Below, piece by piece: positions 16,837 to 25,292 of a stretch of DNA of 51,871 nucleotides. A program made the translations under genes and the position numbers. How positions within the stretch are numbered: position 1 is the first letter of the stretch; each line of letters starts with the position of its first letter. The notes below the pieces were generated by a model that was not told the DNA's origin, did not search any database, and saw only the letters and a list, made by a program, of their open reading frames with translations. This stretch comes from Massilia psychrophila (GTDB taxonomy: Bacteria; Pseudomonadota; Gammaproteobacteria; Burkholderiales; Burkholderiaceae_D), in NCBI RefSeq assembly GCF_002760665.1, contig NZ_PDOB01000032.1, forward strand, positions 1 to 51,871, in the 5' to 3' direction.

Positions 16837-17571
16837 ATGTCTGCTTTATTGTTCCCCCGGCTGCATCGATTCCTCGCCGCGCGCCTGTCGCCTGAAGGCG
16901 AAACCGGGCTCCACCTGACGGTAGGCAGCGTGCTGATCGTTTGCGCGGCATGGCTGTTCGGCGGCATCGCCGAAGAAGTTGTCAACCACGAGGCGCTGAC
17001 GGTCCTCGACGTGACAATCGCGCACTGGTTCCACGCCAACGCAAGTCACCCGATGACGCAGGTGATGCTGTTCATCACGCACATCCACGGCATGGCCGGC
17101 GCCCCGATCCTGGGGCTGATGCTGGCGGCCTGGTTTTATTTGTCGCACCAGCGCTACTGGCTGATCACGACCCTGGTGGCTCTGCCGGGCGGCATGTTAT
17201 TGAACGTGCTGCTAAAGTATGTTTTTCAGCGTGCGCGGCCGAGTTTCGACAACCCGCTGCTGACCTTGTCGACGTATAGCTTTCCCAGCGGACATACGGC
17301 AAACGCGGCGCTGCTGTACGGTTTGCTGGCATGCTGGCTGTGGGTTCACCATCGCAGCTGGCGCGCGCGGGGTTTGATTGCCGCTTGCGCCTGCCTGATG
17401 GTGGGGGTGGTCGGTACCAGCCGGATGTACCTGGGCGTGCACTACCTGTCGGACGTGTTGGCGGCGACAGCGTCAGCGAGTGCGTGGCTGGCAGTTTCCA
17501 TCACCGCGATCTCGACCTTGCGTCGGCGCCGCCAGGGCAGGGGCAGGGGCAGGGGCAGTGTCCGCCAATGA
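16837..17571 (+). CDS. PAP2-family membrane phosphatase
   Basis: 244 residues with about six membrane helices. All three PAP2 signatures are present: KYVFQRARP (K-x6-RP), FPSGHTAN (PSGH) and SRMYLGVHYLSD (SR-x5-H-x3-D). These place it with lipid phosphatases acting on phosphatidate, phosphatidylglycerophosphate or undecaprenyl pyrophosphate. The last ~10 residues are a Gly-Arg repeat encoded by a hexanucleotide GGGGCA repeat. The next gene (lipid kinase) overlaps its end, suggesting coupled lipid phosphorylation and dephosphorylation. The tandem LexA boxes end 43 bp upstream, so SOS control is possible here too. Confidence 0.9.
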   Translation: MSALLFPRLHRFLAARLSPEGETGLHLTVGSVLIVCAAWLFGGIAEEVVNHEALTVLDVTIAHWFHANASHPMTQVMLFITHIHGMAGAPILGLMLAAWFYLSHQRYWLITTLVALPGGMLLNVLLKYVFQRARPSFDNPLLTLSTYSFPSGHTANAALLYGLLACWLWVHHRSWRARGLIAACACLMVGVVGTSRMYLGVHYLSDVLAATASASAWLAVSITAISTLRRRRQGRGRGRGSVRQ

Positions 17572-18520
17572 GCAAGAGGATGAGCCCAAGGAGATCGACC
17601 TGAAACGCATTGCAGTGATCATCAATGGCAGCGCCGGCGCCGGCCATGGCGACGACGCAGCGAGCGAGCTGCGGGCGAAATTTCGTGGCTACGGCTGCGA
17701 GGCCGACGTCACGCTGGCGAAAAACGGCGAGGACATGATCGCGGCGGCGCGCAAGGCGATCGCCGATGGCGTGCAAGTGGTCGTTGCCGGCGGCGGCGAC
17801 GGCACCATCAATGCGGTGGCGTCGGTGATGGCCGGCAGCGGGGTGGATTTCGGCGTGCTGCCGCTGGGCACCTTGAACCATTTCGCCAAGGACCTCGGCA
17901 TTCCGCTCGAGCTCGACGAGGCGGTGCGCAACGTCGCCGAGGGCAGGCGCATCGAGATCGACGTCGGCGAAGTGAACGGCCGGATTTTTATCAACAATTC
18001 CAGCCTCGGCCTGTATCCGGACATCGTGCGCGACCGCGAAAAACAGCAGCACCGGTTAGGGCGTGGCAAATGGCTGGCGGCGGCGTGGGCAGCCGTGGCG
18101 GTGCTGCGCCGCTTTCCTTTCCTCGACGTCGGCGTCGGCGTCGGCGTCGATGGCCGGCAGCATGCGCGCAGGACGCCGTTCGTCTTCATCGGCAATAACG
18201 AATACACCATGCAGGGCCTGGCGATCGGCGAGCGCCAGCGCCTGGACGCCGGCGTGCTCAGCCTGTACGTCGCGCAGCGCCCTGGCCGGCTCGGCCTGAT
18301 TCGCTTCGCCTGGCGCGCGCTGCGGGGCCATCTGGCGCAGGAGCGCGACTTCGACGTTATGCTGTCCGATCAATTCGACATCAGGACGCGCCATCGACGC
18401 TTGCGGGTCGCCACCGACGGCGAGGTGACCGTCATGGCGACACCGCTGCGCTACCGGATTCGCCCGCGAGCGCTGGCCGTCATCGTTCCCGCAATAGCCA
18501 ACACCGAAATCGACACCTGA
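17558..18520 (+). CDS. Diacylglycerol/lipid kinase-family protein
   Basis: About 320 residues. DAGK catalytic domain: IAVIINGSAGAG (N-terminal lobe), VAGGGDGTINAVASV (nucleotide-binding GGDGT) and VLPLGTLNHFAKDLGIP, all as in YegS/BmrU-like lipid kinases. The start is unclear: GTG 17558 overlaps the PAP2 gene, whereas CTG 17600 has an ideal AAGGAG six bases before it and would begin LKRIAVIINGS, exactly where the domain begins. There is no in-frame ATG. Together with the PAP2 gene it forms a lipid phosphorylation pair. Confidence 0.85.
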   Translation: MSANEQEDEPKEIDLKRIAVIINGSAGAGHGDDAASELRAKFRGYGCEADVTLAKNGEDMIAAARKAIADGVQVVVAGGGDGTINAVASVMAGSGVDFGVLPLGTLNHFAKDLGIPLELDEAVRNVAEGRRIEIDVGEVNGRIFINNSSLGLYPDIVRDREKQQHRLGRGKWLAAAWAAVAVLRRFPFLDVGVGVGVDGRQHARRTPFVFIGNNEYTMQGLAIGERQRLDAGVLSLYVAQRPGRLGLIRFAWRALRGHLAQERDFDVMLSDQFDIRTRHRRLRVATDGEVTVMATPLRYRIRPRALAVIVPAIANTEIDT

Positions 18521-18548
18521 ATCAACACCCGGGAGAGCAGCAAGCACC

Positions 18549-19376
18549 ATGCGTACACTTGTTCATTTATCCGACCTGCATTTCGGCCGTGTCGACGATG
18601 CGCTGCTGGCGCCGCTGCGCGAGCAGATCGAGGCCATCGGGCCCGACGTGGTGGTGGTGTCGGGCGACCTGACCCAGCGCGCCAAGAGCGCGGAGTTCGG
18701 CGCGGCGCGGGCCTACCTCGATACCTTGCCGGGGCCGCAGATTATCGTGCCGGGCAACCACGACATTTCGCTGTATAACGTGTTTCGCCGCTTCGTGCAG
18801 CCGCTCAAGCGCTACAAACGCTACATCACCGACGATCTCGACCCGATCCACGTCGACGGCGAAATCGCCGTGCTGGGAATAAATACGGCGCGTTCGCTCA
18901 CGTTCAAGGACGGCCGCATCAACAAGGAACAGGTAGCCAAGATGCACCAGGAACTGGCCGGGCTCGACCCCGCCATCACCCGCATCGTCGTCACCCATCA
19001 CCCGTTCGACCTGCCGCGCAACGCCAAGGACGCCGACCTGGTCGAGCGCGCGCCGATGGCAATGGCGGCGTTCGCCGAGTGCGGCGTCGACCTGCTGCTG
19101 GCCGGCCACCTGCACCTGAGCCACGCCGACAGTACCGCCGAACGCTACCCGTTCAGCGAGTACGCGGCGCTGGTGATCCAGGCCGGCACCGCCACCTCGA
19201 CGCGCGCGCGCGGCGAAGTCAATTCCTTCAACGCGATCCGGGTCGAGCCGGCACGGGTCGAAGTCGACCGCTATAGCTGGGACGTGCAGGCCGCGCGGTT
19301 TTCGAAAATCTCGACCGAGTCGTTTGCGCGCAGCCGCGGGAGGTGGGCGGCGCATGGTGGGGGGTTGCTGATTTAA
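18549..19376 (+). CDS. Metallophosphoesterase (Icc/CpdA-like)
   Basis: 275 residues. Calcineurin-like phosphoesterase with the full metal-ligand set in order: LSDLHFG (DxH), VVSGDLTQRA (GD), PGNHD (GNHD), THHPFD and AGHLHLSH (GHxH). There is no signal peptide. Related proteins hydrolyse cyclic nucleotides, phospholipids (UDP-diacylglucosamine) or nucleotides; position behind a PAP2 phosphatase and a lipid kinase favours a phospholipid or nucleotide-sugar role, but this is inference. Confidence 0.9.
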   Translation: MRTLVHLSDLHFGRVDDALLAPLREQIEAIGPDVVVVSGDLTQRAKSAEFGAARAYLDTLPGPQIIVPGNHDISLYNVFRRFVQPLKRYKRYITDDLDPIHVDGEIAVLGINTARSLTFKDGRINKEQVAKMHQELAGLDPAITRIVVTHHPFDLPRNAKDADLVERAPMAMAAFAECGVDLLLAGHLHLSHADSTAERYPFSEYAALVIQAGTATSTRARGEVNSFNAIRVEPARVEVDRYSWDVQAARFSKISTESFARSRGRWAAHGGGLLI

Positions 19377-19418
19377 AGAAAAAGGGCCAGAGCTGGCAAA
19401 GAAAAACCAGGAAGAACC

Positions 19419-19440
19419 GGGGTCTGAACCCGAGGACCCC
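19419..19440. other. Short GGGGTC/GACCCC hairpin between convergent genes
   Basis: GGGGTC and GACCCC pair across ten bases, with an alternative GGGT-CTGA-ACCC stem inside. There is no T tract. It may be a transcription-end structure or one copy of a dispersed intergenic repeat. Confidence 0.35.
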
Positions 19441-19446
19441 TGATTC

Positions 19447-20844
19447 CTATATCCAGTACTCGGTCAGGCGCGCTGCCCATTCTTTTAAGCGGTCGGACCA
19501 CGGCCGGCGGCTCCATTCTTCGCGGCTGACCGGTTTCGAGTCGCGCAAATCTTCGGAAAATGCGGCTTCCATGTCCTGGCCGAAGGCCGAATCGAGCACG
19601 ATGACGTTCAGTTCATAGTTGTGGATGAAGCTGCGGCGGTCGATGTTGGCCGAGCCGATGGTCGACCAGGTGCCGTCGATTACCGCCGTCTTGGCGTGCA
19701 GCACCGCCACTTGCAGGTGGAAGATCTTGACGTCGTTGGCCAGCAGCTGGTCGTAGAACGCGCGCCCGGCGTGCAGCACCAGGCCATGGTCGGTCACGCC
19801 CGGCAGCACCAGGCGCACGTCGACGCCGCGCCTGGCGGCGGCGCACAGCGCATCGACGATCTGCTGGTCAGGTACGAAATAGGCCGACGTGATGTGGACG
19901 CTCTTCTTCGATTCCTGGATTGCCAGCACCAGCGACTTGTAGATTTCGAAGCCTTTTCCCGGATCGCTCGCCAGCACCCGCACGACCTTGTCGCCGACCG
20001 GCGCCAGGGGCGGGAAATAGGTCGTTTCGGAGGCCGCTTCGGACAGCTCGCCGGCTTCCTGGCGCACCCAGTTATTAACGAATGACCATTGCAGCGCAGC
20101 CACGGCCGGCCCTTCGACCTTGATATGGGTATCGCGCCAGCCGACCTTCTTGCCGTCCTCCTTGTTCGGGGTGCGGCGCGAGCCGAAGAAGGAACTGTCG
20201 GCGTAGGTGCTGCTGATGTTGATGCCTCCGGTGAACGCGATTTTGCCGTCGACCACCATCAGCTTGCGGTGGTCGCGGTTGTTCAGTTCCCACTTGCCTT
20301 TGCGCGCAGCCGGGTTGACCGGGTTGAACTCGACTAACGTGATGCCGGCTGCACGCATGCGCTCGAAGAACGCTTGCGGCGTGCCGAAAGTGCCAACGGC
20401 GTCGTACAGCACGTTGACGAGAATGCCTTGCTGGCGCCGTTCGATCAGCAGGTCGGCGAACTCGATGCCGACGCGATCCTGGTCGAAGATGTAGGTTTCG
20501 AGGTTGATGCTGGACTTCGCGTCGCGCACCGCCGCCATCATTTCCTTCATGGTGGCGGGGCCGTCGAACAGTAGGCTGACTTTGTTGCCGGCGATCAGCG
20601 GCACGCCGGTGGCCGCTTCTTCCAGTATCGCCAGCGCCTTCATGTCGGGCGTCGCACGGGCCCAGCGCCGCGCCAGCAGCGCGGCGGCCTGTTTCGCCTG
20701 CAGCACGCCTTTCGGCGTGGCGACGGTCGGGCTGGCCTTGGCCGCCGCCGCCGCCATGTTTCCGCCGACCTCGGGCAGGCTGGCGCAGGACGCCAGCGCC
20801 AGGGTGGCGAAGGCTAACCATTTGCCATAGCTCGTTTTACGCAT
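19447..20844 (-). CDS. Phospholipase D / cardiolipin-synthase-family lipoprotein
   Basis: 465 residues from ATG 20844 (MRKTSYGKWL). A lipoprotein signal ends LALASC with Cys as the lipidated residue. Two HKD motifs are intact: DHRKLMVVDG and LHAKTAVIDG, each followed by the Gly/Ser-rich GGINISS and GSANIDRRS of the superfamily. The architecture matches cardiolipin synthases, which join two phosphatidylglycerols, but without the N-terminal membrane helices, the lipid anchor taking their place. It lies 11 bp after the stop of the Gcr gene, so both are probably one transcript. Confidence 0.88.
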   Translation of the reverse strand: MRKTSYGKWLAFATLALASCASLPEVGGNMAAAAAKASPTVATPKGVLQAKQAAALLARRWARATPDMKALAILEEAATGVPLIAGNKVSLLFDGPATMKEMMAAVRDAKSSINLETYIFDQDRVGIEFADLLIERRQQGILVNVLYDAVGTFGTPQAFFERMRAAGITLVEFNPVNPAARKGKWELNNRDHRKLMVVDGKIAFTGGINISSTYADSSFFGSRRTPNKEDGKKVGWRDTHIKVEGPAVAALQWSFVNNWVRQEAGELSEAASETTYFPPLAPVGDKVVRVLASDPGKGFEIYKSLVLAIQESKKSVHITSAYFVPDQQIVDALCAAARRGVDVRLVLPGVTDHGLVLHAGRAFYDQLLANDVKIFHLQVAVLHAKTAVIDGTWSTIGSANIDRRSFIHNYELNVIVLDSAFGQDMEAAFSEDLRDSKPVSREEWSRRPWSDRLKEWAARLTEYWI

Positions 20845-20855
20845 CACAGCCCCGT

Positions 20856-22943
20856 CTACAGTTTTTTTTGTGGTTCCACGAAAGCCTGGCCCGGCGGCAA
20901 ATCCCTGGGCCCGATGAAAAACGCGATCGGGGCGGCAATGAAGCGCCGTCCCAGTGCGCGCAACAGGCGGATGCCTTGCTTGAAGCGAATTTTGCGGGCC
21001 CGTAGCGCCACCCACAGCGCCAGCGAAAAACTGACCAGCAGGTTGACCGCGCCGATGGTCAGGAATCCTGCTACGGATGTGACCGCTAGTTGCCAGCTTA
21101 CATCATGATTGAGTCCAACGAGCGCCGTTGAGAAACTTGCGGCTGAAAATGTTACATGGCGAATGTCGAGCGGCAAGCCAAGCAGGTAGCCGAGGGTGCC
21201 CATGGTGCCGAGCAGGACACCGAAATAGAAGTTCCCCATCAGGCCGCCAAGATTGTTTTCGACGTACACCGCCAGCCGGTCCCGCCGGGCCTGGCCGAGC
21301 AGGCCGGCCAACCCGCGCAGTTGCCTGACCCGTTGCGCCATCCGGGTGTACAAGGCCTTGTTATCGTAGTAACCGGAGATCAGGCCGGCCAGGAATAGGC
21401 AAACGCCGGCAATCGCCGCGTACACCAGCGCCAGACTATCGAAAGGATCGATGTTGTGCAGCATCTGCATCGCTTTGGCGGGGCTCACCAGGTGGGCGCC
21501 GCTGACGGTGTGCCACAGCGTGGCGATGATCCAGGCGACAGGCAGCACGGTGGCCAGGTTGCCCAGTACGGCGAAGCACTGGGTGCGGAACACCTTGTTG
21601 ACCAGCTCGGCCATGTTGTCGAGGTCGATATGGCGGCCGTCCGTGCTCGACAGGCCGGCGGCGATGCGCGCCGCCGTCATCGCCGGCTGTTTGGTGGCAA
21701 TCGTCAAGTGCAACGTGTGGATCAGAATGAAACCGAGCGAATAGTTCATGCTGAAGAGGAAGGCTTCCACCAGCGGGGCGCTACGCAGGTGGGACAGCAG
21801 CGTCTTGAACAAGGCCATGATGGCGACGATGACGCCGGCGCCGGCCGACGACAGGAACATGTTGCGCAGGTCGGTCCTCTTTTCGGCGATGTAATGTTCG
21901 CCGGTGCGGCTGGCGTTTTCCGTCACGTTGCGCGCCAACAAGTCGATATTGTCAGCGAACAAGTTCGCCACTTCATACTTGGTGTTGTGTGCTTCGACCA
22001 GTTCCTGCGCCAGGGTGATGGCGCCGGCGCGGCGCAGGGTGGTTGGCGGCGCCGCGGGCGGTGACGCTTCGGTGGCGGCGGCGATCAGGTCCACCGTCGG
22101 CGCGCTTGGCAGCTCGCCGCTGATGTCGACCAAAAACAGCAGCTTGCGCAGGCGGTCGATGCTTTGGGTCAGCGCTACCAGTACATAGGTCAGCGCCACG
22201 CTGGTGCCGTCGCTGGCGGCGTTCTTGCGGATCTTGCCGAGCGCCGCTTCGCACTGGTCGAGCATGACGAGCAGGTGGCGCGCCGGTTCCGGCGCCTTGT
22301 CGCCCCCGGCCAGCATCGCACCATAGGCGTCAAGGTAAGTGTTGGCTTCGATGTTTTGCATCAGGAACGGCGAAGCGAAGGTTTCGATGGCGCGATTGCC
22401 GCGCACCAGGCGCGGTTCGAGGCCGAGCGCGCAGACCCGGCACGACAGGGTGCGGATCGCTTCCAGCATGCCCAGCACCAGCGTATGCCGCGCGCCGGCG
22501 CGCAGATCGGGCGGGGTGGCGGCGGTAATCACGTCGACCAGCGCGAGCCAGTCGGCGGTCGGTACCGCGTTGACCCAGCGGTAGTCGCTGTCGCAGGACA
22601 GCATTTCGTCGATGGCGTCGCTGAGGTAGCTATCGTCGAGCGCAGGCGGCAGGAAGCGGTAAACGATGCGGCGCTTCAGTTCAGAAACGAAGCCGTCGTT
22701 CGACAGGATGCCGATGTCGCTGTACAGGCTGGCGTGGCGGCGTTGTTGCAGCAGCATGCAAATGGAAGCGCCGAGCCGTGCCGCGAGGTCGGGACGGTGC
22801 TCAAGTAGCTGCAACAAGTTGTTGACGTTGGCGGCGCTGATGGTGCCCTGGCCGGGGTGCGCGGGGCGCAGCTTGTCGACTAGGTCGGCAAGCTGGCCGA
22901 TGGATCCGCTGTCGGGGGAGATGCGCTTTAGTATGGAAAGCAT
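20856..22943 (-). CDS. Gcr-family membrane protein (annotated site-specific recombinase)
   Basis: 695 residues. The N-terminal ~350 are helical and soluble; the C-terminal half has about six membrane helices (e.g. GVIVAIMALF, AWIIATLWH, IAGVCLFLAGLISGYYDNKA, FYFGVLLGTMGTLGYLLGLP). This matches the betaproteobacterial Gcr family. It has no recombinase catalytic residues (no tyrosine-recombinase RHRY set, no serine-recombinase start), so the traditional name is misleading; it is an integral membrane protein of unknown role. A perfect-arm operator lies 58 bp upstream and a TATACT -10, so it is probably the first gene of a stress-regulated gcr-PLD operon. Confidence 0.8.
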   Translation of the reverse strand: MLSILKRISPDSGSIGQLADLVDKLRPAHPGQGTISAANVNNLLQLLEHRPDLAARLGASICMLLQQRRHASLYSDIGILSNDGFVSELKRRIVYRFLPPALDDSYLSDAIDEMLSCDSDYRWVNAVPTADWLALVDVITAATPPDLRAGARHTLVLGMLEAIRTLSCRVCALGLEPRLVRGNRAIETFASPFLMQNIEANTYLDAYGAMLAGGDKAPEPARHLLVMLDQCEAALGKIRKNAASDGTSVALTYVLVALTQSIDRLRKLLFLVDISGELPSAPTVDLIAAATEASPPAAPPTTLRRAGAITLAQELVEAHNTKYEVANLFADNIDLLARNVTENASRTGEHYIAEKRTDLRNMFLSSAGAGVIVAIMALFKTLLSHLRSAPLVEAFLFSMNYSLGFILIHTLHLTIATKQPAMTAARIAAGLSSTDGRHIDLDNMAELVNKVFRTQCFAVLGNLATVLPVAWIIATLWHTVSGAHLVSPAKAMQMLHNIDPFDSLALVYAAIAGVCLFLAGLISGYYDNKALYTRMAQRVRQLRGLAGLLGQARRDRLAVYVENNLGGLMGNFYFGVLLGTMGTLGYLLGLPLDIRHVTFSAASFSTALVGLNHDVSWQLAVTSVAGFLTIGAVNLLVSFSLALWVALRARKIRFKQGIRLLRALGRRFIAAPIAFFIGPRDLPPGQAFVEPQKKL

Positions 22944-23000
22944 GAATGGTTGATGGTGCAGTGCAAAACGGACAGTATAGTCGAGCGCGCCTGCAAGCTT

Positions 23001-23016
23001 TGTACGGTAGCGTACA
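23001..23016. promoter_or_regulatory. Regulon operator site 3 (before the Gcr gene)
   Basis: TGTACGGTAGCGTACA; the six-base arms are perfect. On the minus strand TATACT lies at 22974-22979, placing the operator at -41.5 for the Gcr gene. The plus-strand esterase has no matching hexamer. Confidence 0.8.
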
Positions 23017-23147
23017 CATCAGTTCTACGTTTTATCCAGCAGTATTAGTTGCCGCAGGTAAAGCCAAGATTGCCGCGAAAACAACATTTCATGTACACTG
23101 CGTCGTGACCGACTTTCCGCTCATGTGTGCCTGCCGCAATGACATCA

Positions 23148-24065
23148 ATGAAAGAAGCCCGATTGAAACCGGTTAACTTGCTGATTGCACTATGCTGCCT
23201 GGTCAACAGCGCCCTTGCCGCCACTGCAAGCGCGCCGTCCGGCTATGCTCTCGAGAACACCGAAGTGCGTGACATCCGCGCACAAGCGCTGAACCGGGAC
23301 TATCAAGTCTATGTGGCCCTGCCCGATTCCTATCGAGAGGGCAACAAGCGCTATCCGGTATTGTTTGTTGTTGACGCCAACTATGCGTTTCCAATCGTGC
23401 GCAATATCGCGCAGCGCCTGAACAAGCATGCGGGGATGGAAGAAGCGGTCGTGGTCGGCCTGTCGTATGCCAAGGGTGATGGCGGCGTTTATAGTCGTCG
23501 CCGTGATTACACGCCTACCGTCCCGCGCGACCAAAATTACCGGTCGGACATGCTAGGGCGGCAAGCTGCATTTGGAGAAGCCGCAGCATATGGCAAGTTC
23601 ATTTCCGGCGAAGTGTTTCCATTTATCGCACATAATTACCGTGTGAACATGGAGCGGAAAATCTTTATTGGCCATTCGTACGGCAGTTTGCTCGGCCTGC
23701 AAATGTTACTGACCGAGCCGCGTACCTTTGACCATTACATCCTCGGCAGTCCTTCGCTGTGGTACGACGCTGGCACGATGTTTGAGCGCGAACGGGCCTA
23801 TGCCACAAAAAACAAGGACCTTCCCGCTTCGGTATTTTTCGGTATCGGCGCTCTGGAACGGCTGGCGCCAGGAAAGAAGCGTTCGCGGTCGGAGGAAAAT
23901 GCCGACATGGTGGAGGATCTGCGCGAGTTCGACGGGTTGTTGCAATCACACAGGTTTCCAAGCCTGAAAACGCGCCTGCGCGTATTCGAGAATGAAGATC
24001 ATGCGAGCGTGTTTCCTTTTGTCCTCACGCATGGATTGCGGGCGTACTTGAGGTCATCGAAGTAA
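23148..24065 (+). CDS. Secreted alpha/beta-hydrolase (Fes/IroE-like esterase)
   Basis: 305 residues from ATG 23148, which opens a clean Sec signal peptide (MKEARLKPVNLLIALCC, cut near NSALA). The body has YQVYVALPDSY, RYPVLFVVDANYAF and the nucleophile elbow IGHSYGSLLG (G-x-S-x-G), then Asp and His in ENEDHASVFP. This is the esterase family containing ferri-siderophore and trilactone esterases. No siderophore genes are near, so the substrate is open. GC is lower than in its neighbours, a hint of separate origin. Confidence 0.82.
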   Translation: MKEARLKPVNLLIALCCLVNSALAATASAPSGYALENTEVRDIRAQALNRDYQVYVALPDSYREGNKRYPVLFVVDANYAFPIVRNIAQRLNKHAGMEEAVVVGLSYAKGDGGVYSRRRDYTPTVPRDQNYRSDMLGRQAAFGEAAAYGKFISGEVFPFIAHNYRVNMERKIFIGHSYGSLLGLQMLLTEPRTFDHYILGSPSLWYDAGTMFERERAYATKNKDLPASVFFGIGALERLAPGKKRSRSEENADMVEDLREFDGLLQSHRFPSLKTRLRVFENEDHASVFPFVLTHGLRAYLRSSK

Positions 24066-24126
24066 AATTTCGATGCGGCAATGGCAACGACCCGGACCGC
24101 ATGAATCGGCCTGCCCCCGGTCTTGT

Positions 24127-24732
24127 CTACTTTTTGGCCGGCAATATGATCGGTTGGACGGCGCCGCAGTCGGCGCCCAGCCAGCGGCCTGAAGACGCGA
24201 TGTTTACTGTTTCGCTGGCGCCCGTGACGTCCGTCGTCACCCGCATGGTCGAGGTGTAGGCGGTCGGGCCGGCGAAGGTCGCGCTGCCTTCACCGTTGGC
24301 CTTGGGATTGGTGCACGAAAACGAAAACGCCATCGTGTCGCCGACCGGCCGCTCGTGCTGATAGCTGCAGTTGCCGTGCTGCTGGATCGGCAACTGCTGC
24401 CTGGCTGCCATCTCGGGGGTGATGCACATCTTGGCGACGACGCCGTCATGGCCGATGACGACGCCCTGGCGCGACATCATGCCCTCGATCTGTTTGCGCT
24501 GCTCCGGATCCATGTTCGCCAGATGCTGCTGCGCCATGGCCAACGCTCCCTGCAGCTTGCCGCCGCCGCCGCCCATCTTGTTGTTGGTCTCCCACAAGCC
24601 GGGCTTGAAAGCCTGGGCCTGTGCGTTGTGAAAGGCGCCGGCAAGTGCGAATGCGCAGAAGGGCAGGACGAGGTGGCGCACCGATGAAATGGCACGGGAC
24701 GTGTAAAGGAAGCTGGAAATGCGAGCTGTCAT
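24127..24732 (-). CDS. DUF3617-family periplasmic protein
   Basis: 201 residues from ATG 24732. A signal peptide (SSVRHLVLPFCAFALAGAFHNAQA) is followed by FKPGLWETNNKMGG, the hallmark opening of DUF3617, then CITPEMAARQQ and NCSYQHE with paired Cys, and a C-terminal RWLGADCGAVQP. Function is unknown for the family. The start ATG overlaps the stop of the upstream gene as ATGA, so translation is coupled. Confidence 0.85.
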   Translation of the reverse strand: MTARISSFLYTSRAISSVRHLVLPFCAFALAGAFHNAQAQAFKPGLWETNNKMGGGGGKLQGALAMAQQHLANMDPEQRKQIEGMMSRQGVVIGHDGVVAKMCITPEMAARQQLPIQQHGNCSYQHERPVGDTMAFSFSCTNPKANGEGSATFAGPTAYTSTMRVTTDVTGASETVNIASSGRWLGADCGAVQPIILPAKK

Positions 24733-25085
24733 GCTTGGCTCCGGGGTCGGATTGGCTGGAGGCCAAGCATAAACCAGAACCGGCCGGGAATGCCGTTCGC
24801 GCGGCCACCGGTATGCCGGACGCCGTCCCAGCGCTTGCGCCGGTAGCCGGCACCGAAGTGCGCCTTGACCAGCCGGGTTTGCGGGCGCAATGCGGCGAAA
24901 TACCACACCAGCAGGAACAGCAGGCTGGCCGGGTGCAGCAGCAGCAGCGGTTCGGTGCCCAGCCGGGTGTTCAGCGCGCTGGTAAAACTCTGCAGCATCA
25001 GCATCAGCATAGCGAGGCTGGCGTGGAACCAGCGTCGGGCCGACGCTGCCCGTTCGGGCTGGTCGAGCGCCTGCCAGTTGCGCAT
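24729..25085 (-). CDS. Small membrane protein with a damaged or unusual start
   Basis: 118 residues from the first in-frame ATG at 25085, with two membrane helices (SLAMLMLMLQSF and LLFLLVWYFAALR). The frame is clearly coding further upstream: WNPGAAARWSLLFTPAFGAYIL lies directly before this ATG (positions 25086-25152). That block resembles the conserved N-terminus of small WNPGAAANWSL-type membrane proteins. No ATG, GTG or TTG exists in frame up to the terminator of the OmpA gene. An ATG at 25204 is out of frame by one base. Either one base has been lost near the start or the gene uses a non-standard start. Its stop overlaps the DUF3617 start. Confidence 0.6.
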   Translation of the reverse strand: MRNWQALDQPERAASARRWFHASLAMLMLMLQSFTSALNTRLGTEPLLLLHPASLLFLLVWYFAALRPQTRLVKAHFGAGYRRKRWDGVRHTGGRANGIPGRFWFMLGLQPIRPRSQA

Positions 25086-25206
25086 AAGAATGTAGGCGCC
25101 GAACGCGGGGGTGAACAGCAGGCTCCAGCGCGCCGCCGCTCCCGGGTTCCAGATAGCGCACGCAGACTCGCACGCAAATTCGTCGCCGTGTTGGTATTTC
25201 CCATGG

Positions 25207-25235
25207 AAAAAGCCGCCCGGCTTGCACCGGGCGGC
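25207..25235 (-). terminator. Rho-independent terminator of the OmpA-domain gene
   Basis: On the minus strand GCCGCCCGG pairs with CCGGGCGGC over a 6-nt loop and is followed by five T residues. It directly abuts the next minus-strand reading frame. Confidence 0.85.
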
Positions 25236-25292
25236 TTTGGTTTGGCGCGCGCTTTGCGTGCCGAGCGCGTCGCGCTGCTGGCTACCTGTTAC

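Noticed and set aside
20856-22943. Site-specific recombinase as evidence of a mobile element
   Set aside because: The Gcr family lacks recombinase catalytic residues and is an integral membrane protein; no attachment sites or integrase genes are seen nearby.
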